A DNA stretch of 64,000 nucleotides from Trematomus loennbergii (GCA_012861695.1 JAAOOA010000033.1:12866434-12930433); one strand, 5' to 3'; shown: positions 10,661 through 23,917, counted from the first letter of the stretch. Made by a program: numbers and translations. The notes: a model not told the origin generated them from the sequence alone.

Positions 10661-12273
10661 TGCTGTAACGTTAAATTACTCCGTTCTCCGCTTGTAATTA
10701 TGCCGTTACAAGCTTCATAGTTGTATTTATCATCTAAATTTGCCGAAACAAGTTTAATATTCTGAAAGCCAAGACTTTGTTTATTTGAAATCAGATGAAA
10801 ACAAACTGTAACGGACCCTGCCGTGTTATCTATGATTACTATATGCCTTACTGTACATTCATAATTTCAGCCGGAGGGAGGGGGCGGCGCTGCGGAGGAG
10901 CAGATTGCGAGTGAGAGGTGCCTGTCATCTTCCCTTTACAAGCTTCACAAATGTATTTATCGTGTGATTTTGGAAATAAAAGTTTCATATTCTGAAAGCC
11001 AAGACTTTGTTTATATATTATACGTGGGTAGCTATGACGTCAGAAGGAGTTACCGTAAATGAGAGCTGCCGTAAAAGTGTTTCTAGGATTTCTAAACGAA
11101 CTATTACAGCTGTTATAAAGCATTAAATAAAAAGTCATGAAAGAGATAAGGAGGAGAAAAGGTTTAAGGAAGTAAGCAATGAATACAGAATGTCGAAATC
11201 CTCTGTTTCACGCGATGTCGAACATTGAAGACAGAGGACGGCGGTCCCCCAATCTACACAGCGGGAGAAAGAAGATCATAAAGCAGATCGGAGGAGACAT
11301 CACGATCTTCCCACATTAGTGCAATTCACCTATACTTAACCCCAAATAAAAGAACCCAATAAAAACAGTTGTTAAATAATAGTGAAGTCACGTTGTAATA
11401 ATAACTCATCTCTCGGTTTGAGTGTTCTTTTTCTGCTTTGCCAAAAGCCACTGTGTCAAGTGTCTAGTGACTATTTCTCTTAGCGGATGCATGTCAATTT
11501 AAATCAATAAAAACATTTTCTAAATCCATAAAAGCATTTCAATTAAGATTGGGAGTCATGTCGTTACTTTGTTGAGAATGTGGCCATGTAATAAGGGATA
11601 ATTTGCAGCGACTTGGTCATTGTGGGGAAAAATAACACCCAGGGATCCTGATCGTTTCAATGAAGTTGAATACAGAATATTCATATTTGTCAGTGATTTC
11701 ATGTCAATTCGGCGAACATAAACATAAATGATCGTGGTGAAGATGATGATTAAATTAGGATTAAAAATCGGGAGAGCCGGCTGCATTTCCTCTCGTTCGT
11801 TTTTTTCGACTAAACAACATTATTTTGTTAAATAACAACATGGTGATGTTTTGTAAATGATTACATGTCTTATTTAGCACAGACTATGATCCTATCCGTG
11901 ACATATGGATCTTAACAAAGATCCGCTATACATAGTACCAGACATACTGTACATCCAGCTTACTGTATCGAAGTTGATTTCACATGAGCTCCAGTGTGGA
12001 ACCCCACTGCACCCCCTGGTGGATCAATGATCCATTGCAGCTGGCTTCACAATAATTAATTTATTTATCACGGGGGCGGTATCAAGTCAGACTGGGGGCC
12101 GGCTCTTCATCACGAACCGATCACGGGCCGATCACGGACCGTGCACGAGCCAATCACGACCCTCGCGCTTCAAACTGAGACAAACTGGAACCTCATATGA
12201 TGCAAGGTCATTCAATAGAAACCGACAACCTCTGTTGGAAGACGGATCTAACAAATATAAATGTTTTGTTTAA
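10661..12273. other. Core between inverted arms, with an internal duplication and a short minisatellite
   Basis: An 80 bp block at about 10710-10790 (TTCTGAAAGCCAAGACTTTG) is repeated at 10938-11020. At about 12105-12165 the word GATCACGGGCC recurs imperfectly in tandem. A TGACGTCA octamer lies at 11035. No transposase-like frame is visible. Confidence 0.45.
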
Positions 12274-13098
12274 AGTGGACCTATCATGCTATGTTTAAAT
12301 GATATATTGTAGGGCCATACCTATATAAGGTATATTTATACGTTTCTGTTTTCAAAATACCAAACAGATCATGCATTTTAGCCAAGCCTCATTTCGCTCT
12401 ATGTGCTGTTGGCTGTCTACGGGCTGATTCTGTGAGACCACGCCCCCCTGCAGGAGAGGGTAGCTGTGCTCTGATCAAGTCAAGAGGGGGAGAAAAAAAG
12501 ATCTCCGTCCTCCGTGTTTTATTTATATATACAGTCTATGGTTTTATTATATTATTATAGGCCTATAGAGTCATTATTCATTTGTTTTAAAGCTCAATAA
12601 ATAACAAAGAAGACCTTTGACCGGCACTTTCTAATTTTGTCCGGAAGATTTAAACTTTAACGGACATCTTGACCGGCGAAATAAACTGAAAATGAAACTC
12701 TGCAGCACAGTCCCCTCGTTCCTTGGAAGAGGCGGAGAGGTGGGTGTTTGTCATCTGCTGGTGGACTAACCTGAGAGAATTACAGTGCTTGCCTCGACGG
12801 GGAGGGATTGCATTGAATTAAAGCAGCGGGAGCAAACGCTTGCCTCGGGGAGGGAGAAAAAAAGCCACAGCGGAGAATAAACAGAAGGGTAACCATGGTT
12901 ACCATATGCGCGGGAAGTCTTCTTCGCTGCTTTTGTGGCAGACTACAGCGCCACTTACAGGCCTGGCATATGTACTACAGCGTCTCCAGCGCTTTCGAGC
13001 AGCAATGGCCGGCTGTGGCCCAACCCCACATTCCCCTGATAGGTGGAGAGTTGGCCCAATAGCCGTAGCGCCACCGTCCTGACGTCAGGACAGTGTTC
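12274..13098 (-). mobile_element. TTAA-family element fused to the right inverted arm
   Basis: It starts after TTAA (12270-12273) with AGTGGACCTATCATGC, the reverse of the right terminus of 23437-23917. It also shares the module and TCCTGACGTCAGGAC palindrome (13078-13092) with that copy. The middle (about 12420-12930) differs and pairs with 10440-10650. The far terminus was not found, so the copy is truncated or chimeric. Confidence 0.65.
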
Positions 13099-14040
13099 AG
13101 AAAGCACCAACTCCAAAGATAAGGATCTGTCTCAGTCTGGCTTGCAACTTGTTTGTGTCTTCTTCGGACAATTGTTTATCTTGAGTCTCCTCCATTTGGC
13201 GCTTTGTTAGTAGCACCCATTCAGCGCTGGGCGTATGTGCTGGAAGAAGCTGCCTATCTCTGTCCTCTGAGAGCTGGAATGATTCAATCGTCAGGTCTGA
13301 ACCAAGACACTGATTTGTTCCCTATTTGGGATGTAAAAAACTGTTTCTGCCTTGGATACAACTTCATGAGTCTGCCTTGATCATAGGGGGACCTGATTCA
13401 TCTTGACAGGTACTTTGTGCAGAATTCAATACATTGGTGTTGCCGTGTCCACAGTGTTGGACCAATGTCATGGTATACCGGTGTTTTGTGGTTAATTGAA
13501 TAATATGACAGATTAACACCAACCACATATTTACAATATTAAAGCTATGGGGAAGTTTGGCAGTGTGAAGTGGAGCAGATTGATACTTTGTGTAGAGCTG
13601 TGGTCTGTCTCTTATTAAGGTCATTGTTCATGCGCTGGATTTTATTCTTGAGAACTTTTGTACTCTTTTATTTTGCAAAAACCAGCAAGGAGGATCTTTT
13701 AGGCTTGGACAGAAAACCCTGTACCAGTATCTGCCTGTTCACTTATCCTCTCCTGTAAATGGTGTTGCACTTTGATTACAAGTTTGACATGTTAACCATG
13801 GTGGCGGTAGATCCGACTTTTTATTTTTAGTCCTGTTGATAGGGGTGTCAGAACAAATGATTATGCGCCATTTCCCACTCTCTCCCCCTCCCAAAAATAA
13901 GCATTAGCAGCTGTCAGTCCTAGCCTCTCTCCTGACCTAGGCCAGTCTCCTCCCCTCGTTTCATGACACCGGCTATGAGTCTCCTATGCCCTCTCCCTCC
14001 TCGTCTCTGATGCGTCTTCGTCTCCTGCCACCTGCGAGCA
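13099..14040. other. Unique non-coding DNA, CT-rich toward the right
   Basis: No repeat family was recognised. From 13860 the plus strand becomes pyrimidine-rich (CTCTCCCCCTCCC, CTCCCTCCTCGTCTC) just upstream of the candidate first exon. Confidence 0.4.
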
Positions 14041-14118
14041 GCCCATTTAAATTTAAAAGGGCCCGGAGGACTCTCATCCTGGCTGTGAGGAGCTCTCTGC
14101 TGCCCTGACCTGGATAAT
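14041..14118 (+). promoter_or_regulatory. Candidate promoter and 5' untranslated region
   Basis: An AT box (CATTTAAATTTAAAAGGGCC) is followed after about 20 bases by a GC-richer leader ending in an ATG. The leader has no upstream ATG. The call rests only on this arrangement and on the CT-rich upstream flank. Confidence 0.2.
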
Positions 14119-14137
14119 ATGTGGCTCTTTATAACGG
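14119..14137 (+). CDS. Candidate first coding exon (signal-peptide-like start)
   Basis: ATG at 14119 opens MWLFIT, a hydrophobic start like that of a secreted or membrane protein. A donor follows at 14138 (ATAACGG/GTAATG). If real, a very long first intron would explain the gene-poor DNA to the right. No downstream exon was identified within the window, and the product cannot be named. The evidence is weak because six codons and a moderate donor occur often by chance. Confidence 0.2.
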
Positions 14138-14330
14138 GTAATGAAACTTACCACCTCGGCACTTAACACTGATGTCTCTCTCCCTGTCCTTCTCAGTTAT
14201 TCTTCTTCACTTCCCTCATTTTGAATTATTTTATCTATTCAATTTATTCACTTTCTCTCCTGTGTCTGGCTCTGTGAGAGGTCTGAAGGGAATCTGCGAA
14301 TGGTAATTATCTCGCTCTCTGACCTGTCTG

Positions 14331-14407
<77 letters not shown>

Positions 14408-14423
14408 ACACACACACACACAC
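14331..14423. repeat. CA microsatellite, about 92 bp
   Basis: Almost pure CA dinucleotide repeat with one interruption (CACCAC near 14405). Open frames through it are low-complexity and not genes. Confidence 0.98.
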
Positions 14424-14803
14424 TATTTACTGTAACAAGTATGGGTAAAGCTCACATGACGTCATCAGAGTGACAGATACACAGTTCTGAAGGTCGATAT
14501 TCTCATCTAAAAGCCACTACATTACTATTTTCCAAGATGGATTATACAGTAGCCTGTCGCGAGGACATACAACTGCATTTTCCTCTGCAAAGTTGTATTG
14601 TTGGTACAAACACATTTTCATATTTGTTTTCATTAAGAATGGGTCTTGGGTGAGGTTGAGGAGCATTGTCAATGTCACAATCAGCACCACGGACAGCGAT
14701 TCCCTCCCCCAACAGATGCAGGCCGTTCAATTCATTGTCTATGAACAGACATTGATGACATCATAACTTTTAGAATGACTTCTTTGGTATCTTTTAGCTT
14801 TAA

Positions 14804-15470
14804 AGATCTCCTATCAGGCTATTTTTAGGCATATATTATGGGTCTCAGATATATAAAAAACATGTCTATGATGGGTTTTGCTCAAAATACCAAACACATC
14901 ATGCATTTTAGACATCCCTCATATCCCTCTATTTCAGCCCTGTTAGAGAACTGCAGGTTCGGGGTCCTTGATTTAAGACAAAAGAAAAGAGGAGGGGGAG
15001 CTCAGAATTCTACGGAGATACAGCTAAATGCTGCCGTGATTAAACCCCATATCATGTTCCAAACCACATCAAGGATTATTTCTGAAACAGTATGGAGCTC
15101 CAATGCTTTTTCTCTTGCGGGTTTACTACAAGGTGAGTTCCTTTTTTATTTCCTGCTTTTTTACATATACTCTCTCCAGTACAGGTTAGCTCTGAGTGTT
15201 AGCGATGCTTGCTAATGTATACAAAGACCATATTAAGTCCAAAACAGTCACGTATTGTGTCTGATAGCAACGATTCTGATAGGGCCGTGGGCGTAAAGCC
15301 AGCCCACATTTCCGATATTACGTCATATCAGCTCCGTTGTACCCCCATTTCTAGAGATTTTGGTACTGAGGAAAAGAGAGAGGGTTTTATTTTCTGACAT
15401 TTTGTGAGTTCCCTGACACACCGGGGACACTAAATACATTAAAGAGTGCATTTTGCATTATAGGAGACCT
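14804..15470. mobile_element. Full-length TTAA-flanked nonautonomous element
   Basis: Ends AGATCTCCTATCAGG and (reverse) AGGTCTCCTATAATGC lie between TTAA at 14800-14803 and 15471-15474. The left subterminal part (CAAAATACCAAACACATCAT) matches the 12274 and 23437 copies. The interior is unlike theirs. It is 667 bp with no transposase; a 125-codon open frame inside shows no domain. Confidence 0.75.
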
Positions 15471-15683
15471 TTAAGAGAGAGCACCTTACTGTATGTTAGC
15501 AGATATTATTCAAAATAACGAGTCAATGGAATATACATTTTTTTTGTACTTGCAACATACAAAGGTGCATTTTGCAAGGACAAGTTTTACTCAGAGCTTA
15601 TTTTAATGATCTGCTTTTTCTGGGAACGTATTTATACTTTTACATGAGAAACACATTCCAGTAATATTTTGTTTCTTTTCATG

Positions 15684-15684
<1 letters not shown>

Positions 15685-15739
<55 letters not shown>

Positions 15740-15791
15740 ACACACACACACACACCACACACACACACACACCACACACACACACACACAC
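15685..15791. repeat. CA microsatellite, about 107 bp
   Basis: CA repeat with three periodic CACCAC interruptions in its second half. Non-coding. Confidence 0.98.
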
Positions 15792-16870
15792 TCCCCTCTA
15801 TCATTTATTTCAGCTTCTTTGTGACAGATAGGTTTTCAGCGCTGCCCAGTGAGGAATAATGTGACACCGTTAACGCCTCTTAGGTTTTTATTCAACCTGC
15901 TGAATGTGAAAACTTTTTATATAAATATTTCTGCAGATTGATGTTTAAGGTGTGGGCACTTTTGGATGTCTTACCATTTTTGTATTTTCCCCAAAGCCTA
16001 AAAAGCATGCACCGATTACACAGCGCTCGGTCAGATGAACCGAAGTGAGAAAGTATGCAGCGTCTCTTCAGCTATTTCTTACATTCTTCCGTCCATTGCC
16101 ATTTTTATTTTACACCTACATGCAACATCATTGGTCCAGGTATAATATTTACCCATTTGTATGAGCCACATACTTTTTCAGATTTTGCATCTCATAACGG
16201 TCACTGTGTGAAAAGTCAACTCATAAATCTATAGCTGGAGTGTGTCTCGCATGCTAACTGCTTGGGAGACACATGTGCTGCCCCGTATTCCAGGGATCCA
16301 ATGAATAAAGCTCTTTAATCTGACTTTCCAGCAAAAACATGCACACCCTTTGTCTCTATTCCAAGTTATTTGGGAGTAGAGTCTATTTAACGCAATAGTA
16401 AAATGAGTGTCAACTCTTCTGCCCTCCCATTCTCTGTCTAAATCGCACTGCTCTAATGTTATGCAAATCAATCAAGAGAGACAAGTGAATGAAGTAAAGA
16501 TAATTGTGAATTATAACAGACGCTATGTGATAATAAAATGCCTTGGCAGTTAGTCTTTGGTGCTTAAACTTTACGGGAAGATTTGTTATCGAGCGGCGTC
16601 TGCCCCGAGCAGCAGCGAGATAAATCCCCCATGAGTCAGATGCTGGTGATAGTGACAGTGATAATCAGGAGCATGAGGAGGAAATGTTGAAACTGATGAA
16701 TCTGCGGAAACTGGGTGGTGATCGGGAGGTGGAGGGGCATACGTAACAGAAGCATCAATGAACTAAAGGCAAAGAGACAATCTTATTTTAAGAAGTAATA
16801 GCTGCTGAATGATATGTCTATGTATGAGAAATAAACTAAAGGCCTAAGCATGCAAATTAATAATCTTTAT
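15792..16870. other. Unique non-coding DNA
   Basis: No repeats, splice-bounded frames or RNA genes recognised. Confidence 0.5.
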
Positions 16871-17369
16871 CAGGGGTGTCCAAACTACGGCCCACGGGCC
16901 GAATGCGGCCATTTGAATCGGCCCTCAGCAAATTAAAAAAGTATAATGGAATGCGGCCCACAAATGAAACTTGAGCTTGTCTTGTATTGTACTTCTTAAA
17001 TATATCTGTAAACATATATTATATAGTAGAGTTCATGTGTTAATAAGCCCACTTTAAGTCAATTAAAGTTGAAAATATATTCTGTTATGCCCAATAAATT
17101 TACATAAAAACCTTGAAATACCCTTCCTATTTCCCTTATGATAAGCAATCTAAGGCTTCTGTTTTAAGGAATGAGCAGCTAACAAAATAAATGAAACCCT
17201 CTGGAAAGCTGTCGGCTGTTGTATCAAGCATAATTTACTTACATTTGATTGATTTTGCTAACTTATAACTTCACTTATGAGGCAATAAACCTCATCTCTT
17301 GTGAGTGGCCCAGCCCTTCATATATTTTTCTGTATGTGGCCCTCGGTGAAAAAAGTTTGGACACCCCTG
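16871..17369. mobile_element. hAT-type nonautonomous transposon (CAGGGGTGTCCAAACT ends)
   Basis: Terminal inverted repeats CAGGGGTGTCCAAACT and AGTTTGGACACCCCTG are exact, and both subterminal parts carry CGGCCC/GGCCCT motifs typical of this vertebrate hAT group. Flanks ATCTTTAT and ATCTAGAT are an aged 8 bp target duplication (6 of 8). The element is 499 bp and non-coding. Confidence 0.9.
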
Positions 17370-19936
17370 ATCTAGATAAATAAACTTTGACTAGCTAAAA
17401 TGTGCTTGAGATAATCGTATAAAAGCTGATGAGGGTTGTACTGTTGCATTAAACTGAAAGTGAATTGCTTTGAAAAACCTATTCCTACCCCAACACAATT
17501 GATGGTTAATTCTATAATTGTCAGCCTTGATCCAGTTGTTTTTGATATTTCAATTTTTCCATCAGCTTGGGTGACATTATGTATGAAGGTCAAAGATAGC
17601 ATCCTGTTCTATTTTATAATATTTCAATGAAATAGAACAGAAGTTGAGAGCTTTAAAGTAAGGAAGAGAGATATTTTATCTAATACAAATGCGATCATCA
17701 TTTATTTTTCCTCTCATTAAAATCTCTTTTCCGTTTCTCACTTCCAAGGTCACTGATAAAATCTAAAAGCTGTATTTTTTCCCTCAAACATACTCTTTCT
17801 TTGTTCTTTTATCTTTATTTACATCCTTCTACTTTTCAGGGGGATCATGCATTTTTCATAGATGCTTGCCTCTTTTAGCAGGAAATTATTTGGAAAATGA
17901 ATACACATAAGGGATTTGATTAACCAAAGTGAACTTCAAAGTGAAGTTCAAACTTTTCTTTTCAAAGACCACATGCTTGCAGGGATGTGTGTGGGAGGGG
18001 AACCAATGTGTATGTCATGTGTCCTTGTCATTTAATTAAAAGGCACATATAGTGTGTGTGTTCTGGATACAGATAACATTGAGTATTTCCCACCATTCAA
18101 ACAGGCCTCTGAAAACTGAATATGCTTCATGATTGGTAATGATAACTTCTCTTTCAATCAGGCACATGTAAAAGTATGTTTTTGTCTGTTTTTTCTACCA
18201 CTAGGTGTCTATAGTCTAAGTTTGGTTTAGAAACTTCCACATGATAATTGGCAGAACATATTTCGGAGACATTTCCTTCCATTAGAGAGCGCCCACATCT
18301 CGGGGCAGGACCTTGGGCGTTAGGCCCAGCTCATATTTTATGCTTCGCTGCTGCGCTCAAAGTTAAATCAATTTAAAATGTGCCCTTGTTTGTCGGTGAC
18401 CTTTTTTAATGCATGTGTTAAGCTGGATTTATGCTTCTGCCGAGATAAATCTAAATGTATATGCAAACCTATGCAGAGTTTGGAGACTTGCAGAGAGCCA
18501 AATGTGTACACCTAGCAAACGATAGAAAACTAAACCCCCTTACCAAGACACTTATCATTATTGGCCAACTCACAGTGTGGTTCATTACACTTATGAATCC
18601 AAATTCTTTCACATTTGTTGCATGGATGAAGTTGCTTATTTACACTAGCATTGGTGTGAAATGGAATCCAATTTCTTGATTTCTACTACCTTTGCATTGT
18701 GTTTTACTTTATGTGACACCACTTCCTGGTTGATGTATAGTTTGTTACACTTATGTATCCTTCTATAAAACAACCACACACACATGTTCTGAATAACATC
18801 CTTGTATGTCCACTTACATGTTCAGAAACTACCTTACAATGAATCGCTGTATTCTCGATTTGTCTTTCTTTTCACCTGTTTATTTTCTTTTCATTTGCAA
18901 TGGTTTTAATCGCTGCATTTCTACAATATAAGGTGTTATATAAATAAAGGCTCAGTGGAGGTGAGCTATATATATATACATCTGGAGGTTTTCTGCTGCC
19001 AGCTGATAAGACTGCTGATCAATAAGAATACAAATCCTTCTCTTTATTTATTTGTGAAGATGTGGGTGTGTTTGGGGGGTGGAGGGAGAGCACAGGCCAG
19101 GAGATCTCACAGAAATGATACGCTCCCTTAACCACCTCGGCTTTTTTTAAATCTTGAACATAACACCCTGCTCTCTGCATGCATAGGAATTTGTTTTGCA
19201 TTTCACGCTCCACTAAAATGTGTTTTTCCTCTCATACATTTTCCTCCTGTTATGATTATATTTGTACACACCCTTTTTCCCCCCCACATTGTTGTCATCT
19301 TCCTTCCTTCTTTATCCGTCTCCAAGCTCATCCCCTCCTCTTCCTCACCCCATCCCAGGTTAAAAAGCCACACATCTAATGCTGCTTTGCTTCATCATTT
19401 TACAGTGTAGCTGCTAAGCCCTGAGCATATCCCTTGTATTTCTTGTCGCTGCCTCAGTAACTATTTACCCTATCAGCTGTGTTCTGTTTTGTATATTCAG
19501 TGCCTGCTCTGGGTAACCTTAATCCCTGAGGGTGAAAAAGAGACAGAAATGGAGAGAAAGGGAAGTGAGGCCTTTGTAAAATCTCTCCCAGACATACCGG
19601 TTAGATGCTTCCTCAACTGCCCTTTTTAATGACATTTGATAAATACATTAAAAGAATACTGCTTCAAAACATCACATAACGCCCAGAGGGGATCAACAGG
19701 GTTTAAAGCAGTGAAAAACAGAAGAAAAATAAGCTTTGGGCATTAATGTTGATCAAAGGTGTCTGAACAAAATCCTTGTTGTCAAATGAATCAGCCACAT
19801 TGGAGTCATTTGACACTACATTTATGATATATATGATAAGTCACACTCATTTCACTTTACAGGGTCAACTTCATTAAGAAACTATATCATTCAAATCAGT
19901 GTTTGTTAATATTCTGTATACAAATATATACTTATA
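17370..19936. other. Unique non-coding DNA
   Basis: AT-rich intron-like sequence. A short TA run lies near 18965. No exon, RNA gene or element was identified. Confidence 0.5.
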
Positions 19937-19996
19937 CTTCCATCACTTTAGCTTCCATCACTTTAGCTTCCATCACTTTAGCTTCCATCACTTTAC
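19937..19996 (+). repeat. Minisatellite, four copies of a 15 bp unit
   Basis: CTTCCATCACTTTAG is repeated four times head to tail, the last copy slightly changed. It creates a repetitive open frame (SITLA repeats) that is not regarded as coding. Confidence 0.95.
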
Positions 19997-21139
19997 CATC
20001 CTCCATCCTTCAGTGTAAGAAAACTGTGCTCTTTTGTAGTATTTTTGTAAATGCACATACAAAATACATGAAATTAGAAATACAAGCTATTATGTCTCAC
20101 TGATATATTTCCACGTGAATCACAAGTCTTTCAAAAGCCTTATAAATGCCTGTTAATATTCATGTGCCTAGGCTGTGCACTGACATTTCATGATTGACAG
20201 AATACTATGATAGTCTTCCTTTAGAAATATGACCCACGTCTGAAATCAGCACATTCAGACCTGGATGTTGAAAGTCATTCTGGAAAAATAAGGAAATTAC
20301 CTTAACAAAATGTGTATTGTTAAATAGTCACACTCATGCGTCAAATAGAAGGCATCAAACATAACCGATAACATAATTTGCAAGAATGTTTTTTTATTTC
20401 AACAGATTCAATTGTCAGTCCTCTAAATAGTTGATGAATATGGACTCATACAGACAAAGCATTATGCTGAAAGATTTCATGTATAATACTTAGTTTGATG
20501 TCAAAGTGTGTACTTTGTTTTGAAGCCAGACAGTCTTGTTGTGGTTCTTGAAAGGAACATGCAGAATGATTGTCAAATATTGTTTGGGAGCTCTGAGAAA
20601 TACAGTGCCGTTTATATATCATCTGCCTGGTGGATGTGCAGCAGGAACATAAAAGAGTGAAGCAGAAAATATGAGCTGCAGAATCGATCCTTATTTCTTG
20701 AATTAGTCGGCTCTCCGCTCCCAGCAAAATGACCTTCATCAGTGCAAATCCAATTTGAGTAGCAAAGATTTTCATTTTCATTCTGTCCGACTGACATTGC
20801 TGCATTGGAGAGAGAGACGAGGAACAGAATGAGATACAGTGGAGTGACAATTTCATTTTATTTCTGAGGCCTGACATACTGCTGCGGCCACCTTGTTGCT
20901 TATTAACCTCAAATATAACAGCATTATTTGTGCATCTATCTGTCTGTCTGTCTCTATCTAAATATTCCTGGTCCATTAAATGCAATTCAATGTCCTGTAT
21001 AGTGAACCACATTAAGATTTGTTAGTATAGATTGAAGGTGTGTGCTGTATATATTTAAAATGTGCAATGGTTTTGAATGTATTGTATTTGTTTTGGGTCC
21101 TGGAGAGAGCCCAAGCCTTCTGTAACAACTCAGAAAACA
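19997..21139. other. Unique non-coding DNA
   Basis: The longest open frame of the window (minus strand, 20446-21012, 188 codons) lies here but has no recognisable domain, no coding-like composition and includes a small CTGT microsatellite. It is judged to be chance. Confidence 0.45.
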
Positions 21140-21140
21140 T

Positions 21141-21420
21141 TACATTACATTACATTACATTACATTGCATTTAGCTGACGCTTTTATCCAAAGCGACTTA
21201 CAATAAGTGCATTCGACCAAGAAGATACAAACTTAAAGAAGACAGAATCATATAAGTACATCATGTTTCATAGAGCCAAAACATTTCAAGTGTTACTCAA
21301 CTAGCTTTAGATAAGCCAGTCCTTTATTAGTATATAAGTGCTTTGTTGAATTTTATTGCTCGAAGTGGAGTCGAAAGAGATTAGTTTTTAGTCTGCTCAA
21401 ACATGCGTACTACAGACTAT
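21141..21420 (-). mobile_element. LINE/SINE 3' end with (ATTAC)n-type tail
   Basis: On the minus strand the sequence runs into GTAAGTCGCTTTGGATAAAA, GCGTCAGCTAAATGCAATGT and then a pentamer tail (AATGT)n. This is the 3' end used by teleost L2-type LINEs and the SINEs that borrow it. The rest of the body (to about 21420) has no coding sequence; its 5' limit is uncertain. Confidence 0.65.
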
Positions 21421-21667
21421 TGTTTCTTATAAACTTGATACTTTATGACTTTTCATAATATCATGAGAAATGCTTTAGGGTTTAGCTCATACTTAAGGTA
21501 AGACACAGAGTTTGTACATTTAAAACATGACATATTTCCTGATTTGGCGTAATCAACTTAGCAAGTCTGTTTTTTTACAAAATGACCGGTTACAACTGGG
21601 TGAAAGAATTACAAAAAACGTTTTGCAATTCCTATTAATGAAGCAAACATAAACAAATCAAAGGTTA

Positions 21668-21780
21668 AAGATAAGATAAGATAAAATAAGATGGACCTTT
21701 TTTAATCCCCGTGGGGAAATTCAGTTGTTTAAACAGCAATAGGGTGAGAGTGAAAAACAGGATAGCACAGATTCACACAG
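21668..21780 (-). mobile_element. LINE 3' tail with (TATCT)n end
   Basis: Read on the minus strand, AATTTCCCCACGGGGATTAA runs to a (TATCT)n pentamer tail, a common 3' terminus of fish non-LTR retrotransposons. A related tail occurs at 36047-36090. No ORF remains. Confidence 0.55.
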
Positions 21781-23436
21781 ATTAATAAAATCAAAAATAA
21801 GATCAGCGATAAAAATAATAATAATGAAGGGCATTACTAAAGGGATACCATCAGCAAGCTAAGATAACAAGTGTCTAAATGAATCATGTCAGAGCAACAC
21901 AGTCTCACTCCCTGATAGTCCAATAGCGACGCTTGGTCAGGGTCCTTTAGCGTGCAGTTGTGACGCACCGAGTCTCCTTCAGCTTCATAAAGGGACGCAA
22001 AGAGCTTTCAACTGATTGCAATGTATTCCCATCGGTGGCGGTATTTGATGCTCAGGGAAGCACCGCATCGGTCCATGTCGGCGGCATTTAAAGGCAATGT
22101 GAGCGTCCATTCCCATTGGATAACGGAGGGTTTTACACCCGGAAGTAAGTATTCTCCTTACTGTCGATTGATTTTACAGTGATATCTGCATCACTCATCA
22201 ACTCAAAAACACCAGATTATCCTTGTTAATTACACAACATTGATTGGTTTAAATTGTGTACAATGCTTTTGTGTTTTTCCCCTTCGATTCGGAGAAACAA
22301 ATAGTTGTATCGGAGTTTAGGATGGCAGAAGACACTACACTACCCATAATCCTCAGCTATCGTTTAGGACTACACCAGCCGCTTTGCTTGACAAACCCCG
22401 TGATTAGTCCTCAAGCTCTGTGATTGGATGTTGGAGTGGCAGTGCGCGAAGATTACGCCAAGCGTCAAACAGCACTTTGAAATGGAATGAAACCCATCGA
22501 CGGCACACTATCCAAAACTGGACTCGAACGTGTCCACCCCCCCCCCCAGAACTACACATGCTGGCTATATGTGTGTTTCGCAACATGTTCTATGGCGCGT
22601 CTCTACTGGGAATTGTAGTTTTAAAAGACGTTTTCGTATTTCCCATAATTAGAAGTTGCCAGTATTAAACGGTATACATCCCTGGAGGTTTAGGGGATGG
22701 GAAACACATTGGTGTCTATATACATGTACAAGTGATTGGAATATGATATATTAGATAAATAATTATACGGCCCGTGAGACTATTTGGTAGTGCCTGTTTT
22801 TCCTGGCCACGGTCAGGGTCCTTGAACACAACACAAGCCTAACGTGTCATCACGTGGTATATCTGACAGGGGTGCAGTTCTGACGGAGAGCACCAGAACG
22901 CCGCTCCGCCACTTCCAAAAATTGCAGTACCCATAAGGAGCCGTACACATGCCGCAGTTTTTGCGTGGCTGTGTCTTTAGTTGAAAGCCCATTGGCGATC
23001 TGTTCATCTGTCATACTGATCATACAGTCAATAACGTAGTTGTTATTAGCATCTGGTTAGCTAGCTATGCTAACGAATATAAGAAGCTTCTACAACCAGT
23101 GAGGTAAAGGCACATCTTTATATGATCATTATAGTTATAAAAAAATTAGAGAATAAAGTAAACAGGTATAAAATACTATATGACAGTAAAAAAAGTATTA
23201 TTATTATTATTAATAAACAAGAATACAGTTTGAAAGGGGAGTGATTTGTAAAGAAAAATAAATCAGCTTACAGTTCTGTTTCATATGGATGTTGAGAGAT
23301 GTATCCATAGATCTCCTAATGTTGCTCTCAAAGTGCACCAGATTGATGCTTTTAACTTCAACATTTATAAAAAAATCTTCCCGGGGGAGCATGCCCCCGG
23401 AACCCCCTAGAGGAGGTTAGGTCCCCCCCCACTTAA

Positions 23437-23917
23437 AGGGGACCTATCATGCAAAATGCACTTTTGTACGTCTTTTATACATGAATATGTGTCCCCGGTG
23501 TTCCAGGGAACTCACCAAGTGTCAGAAAAGACAACCCTTTCTATTTTCCTCCATACCCAAATCTCTAAAAAAGGGGCTGCAACGGATCTGATAAAAACTG
23601 ATCCAGATTTGAACACTGTCCTGACGTCAGGACGGTGGCGCTACGGCTATTGGGCCAACTCCACCAATCAGGAGGAGACAGCCACGGACATTGCCGTTCG
23701 AAAGCGCTGGAGACGCTGTAGTACATATGCCAGGCCTGTAGATGGTGGGCTTATCTGCCCTTACAAACACAGAGCAAAAAAATGTCAAATTGAGCAAAAT
23801 GAGGCATGGCTAAAATGCATGATCTGTTTGGTATTTTGCAAAAAAAAAAGTATAAATATGCCTTATATAGGTATGGTCCTACACTATATTATTCAAATAT
23901 AGCATGATAGGTCCACT
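23437..23917 (+). mobile_element. TTAA-flanked nonautonomous element, nested in copy 1
   Basis: Ends AGGGGACCTATCATGC and (reverse) AGTGGACCTATCATGC lie between TTAA at 23433-23436 and 23918-23921. It is 481 bp. It carries the TCCTGACGTCAGGAC palindrome at 23620-23634 and the shared module at about 23703-23750. An in-frame 148-codon stretch has no domain and is not called as a gene. Confidence 0.9.

Noticed and set aside
20446..21012. 188-codon open frame on the minus strand, the longest in the window
   Set aside because: No domain, no splice context, no coding-like composition, and it runs through a CTGT microsatellite. Stop-free by chance in AT-poor codons is more likely.
22420..22668. 82-codon frame (MIGCWSGSA...) that recurs in copies 2 and 3 of the long-repeat element
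   Set aside because: Recurrence follows from copying of the element. The third copy is frameshifted, and the differences do not favour synonymous positions by eye.
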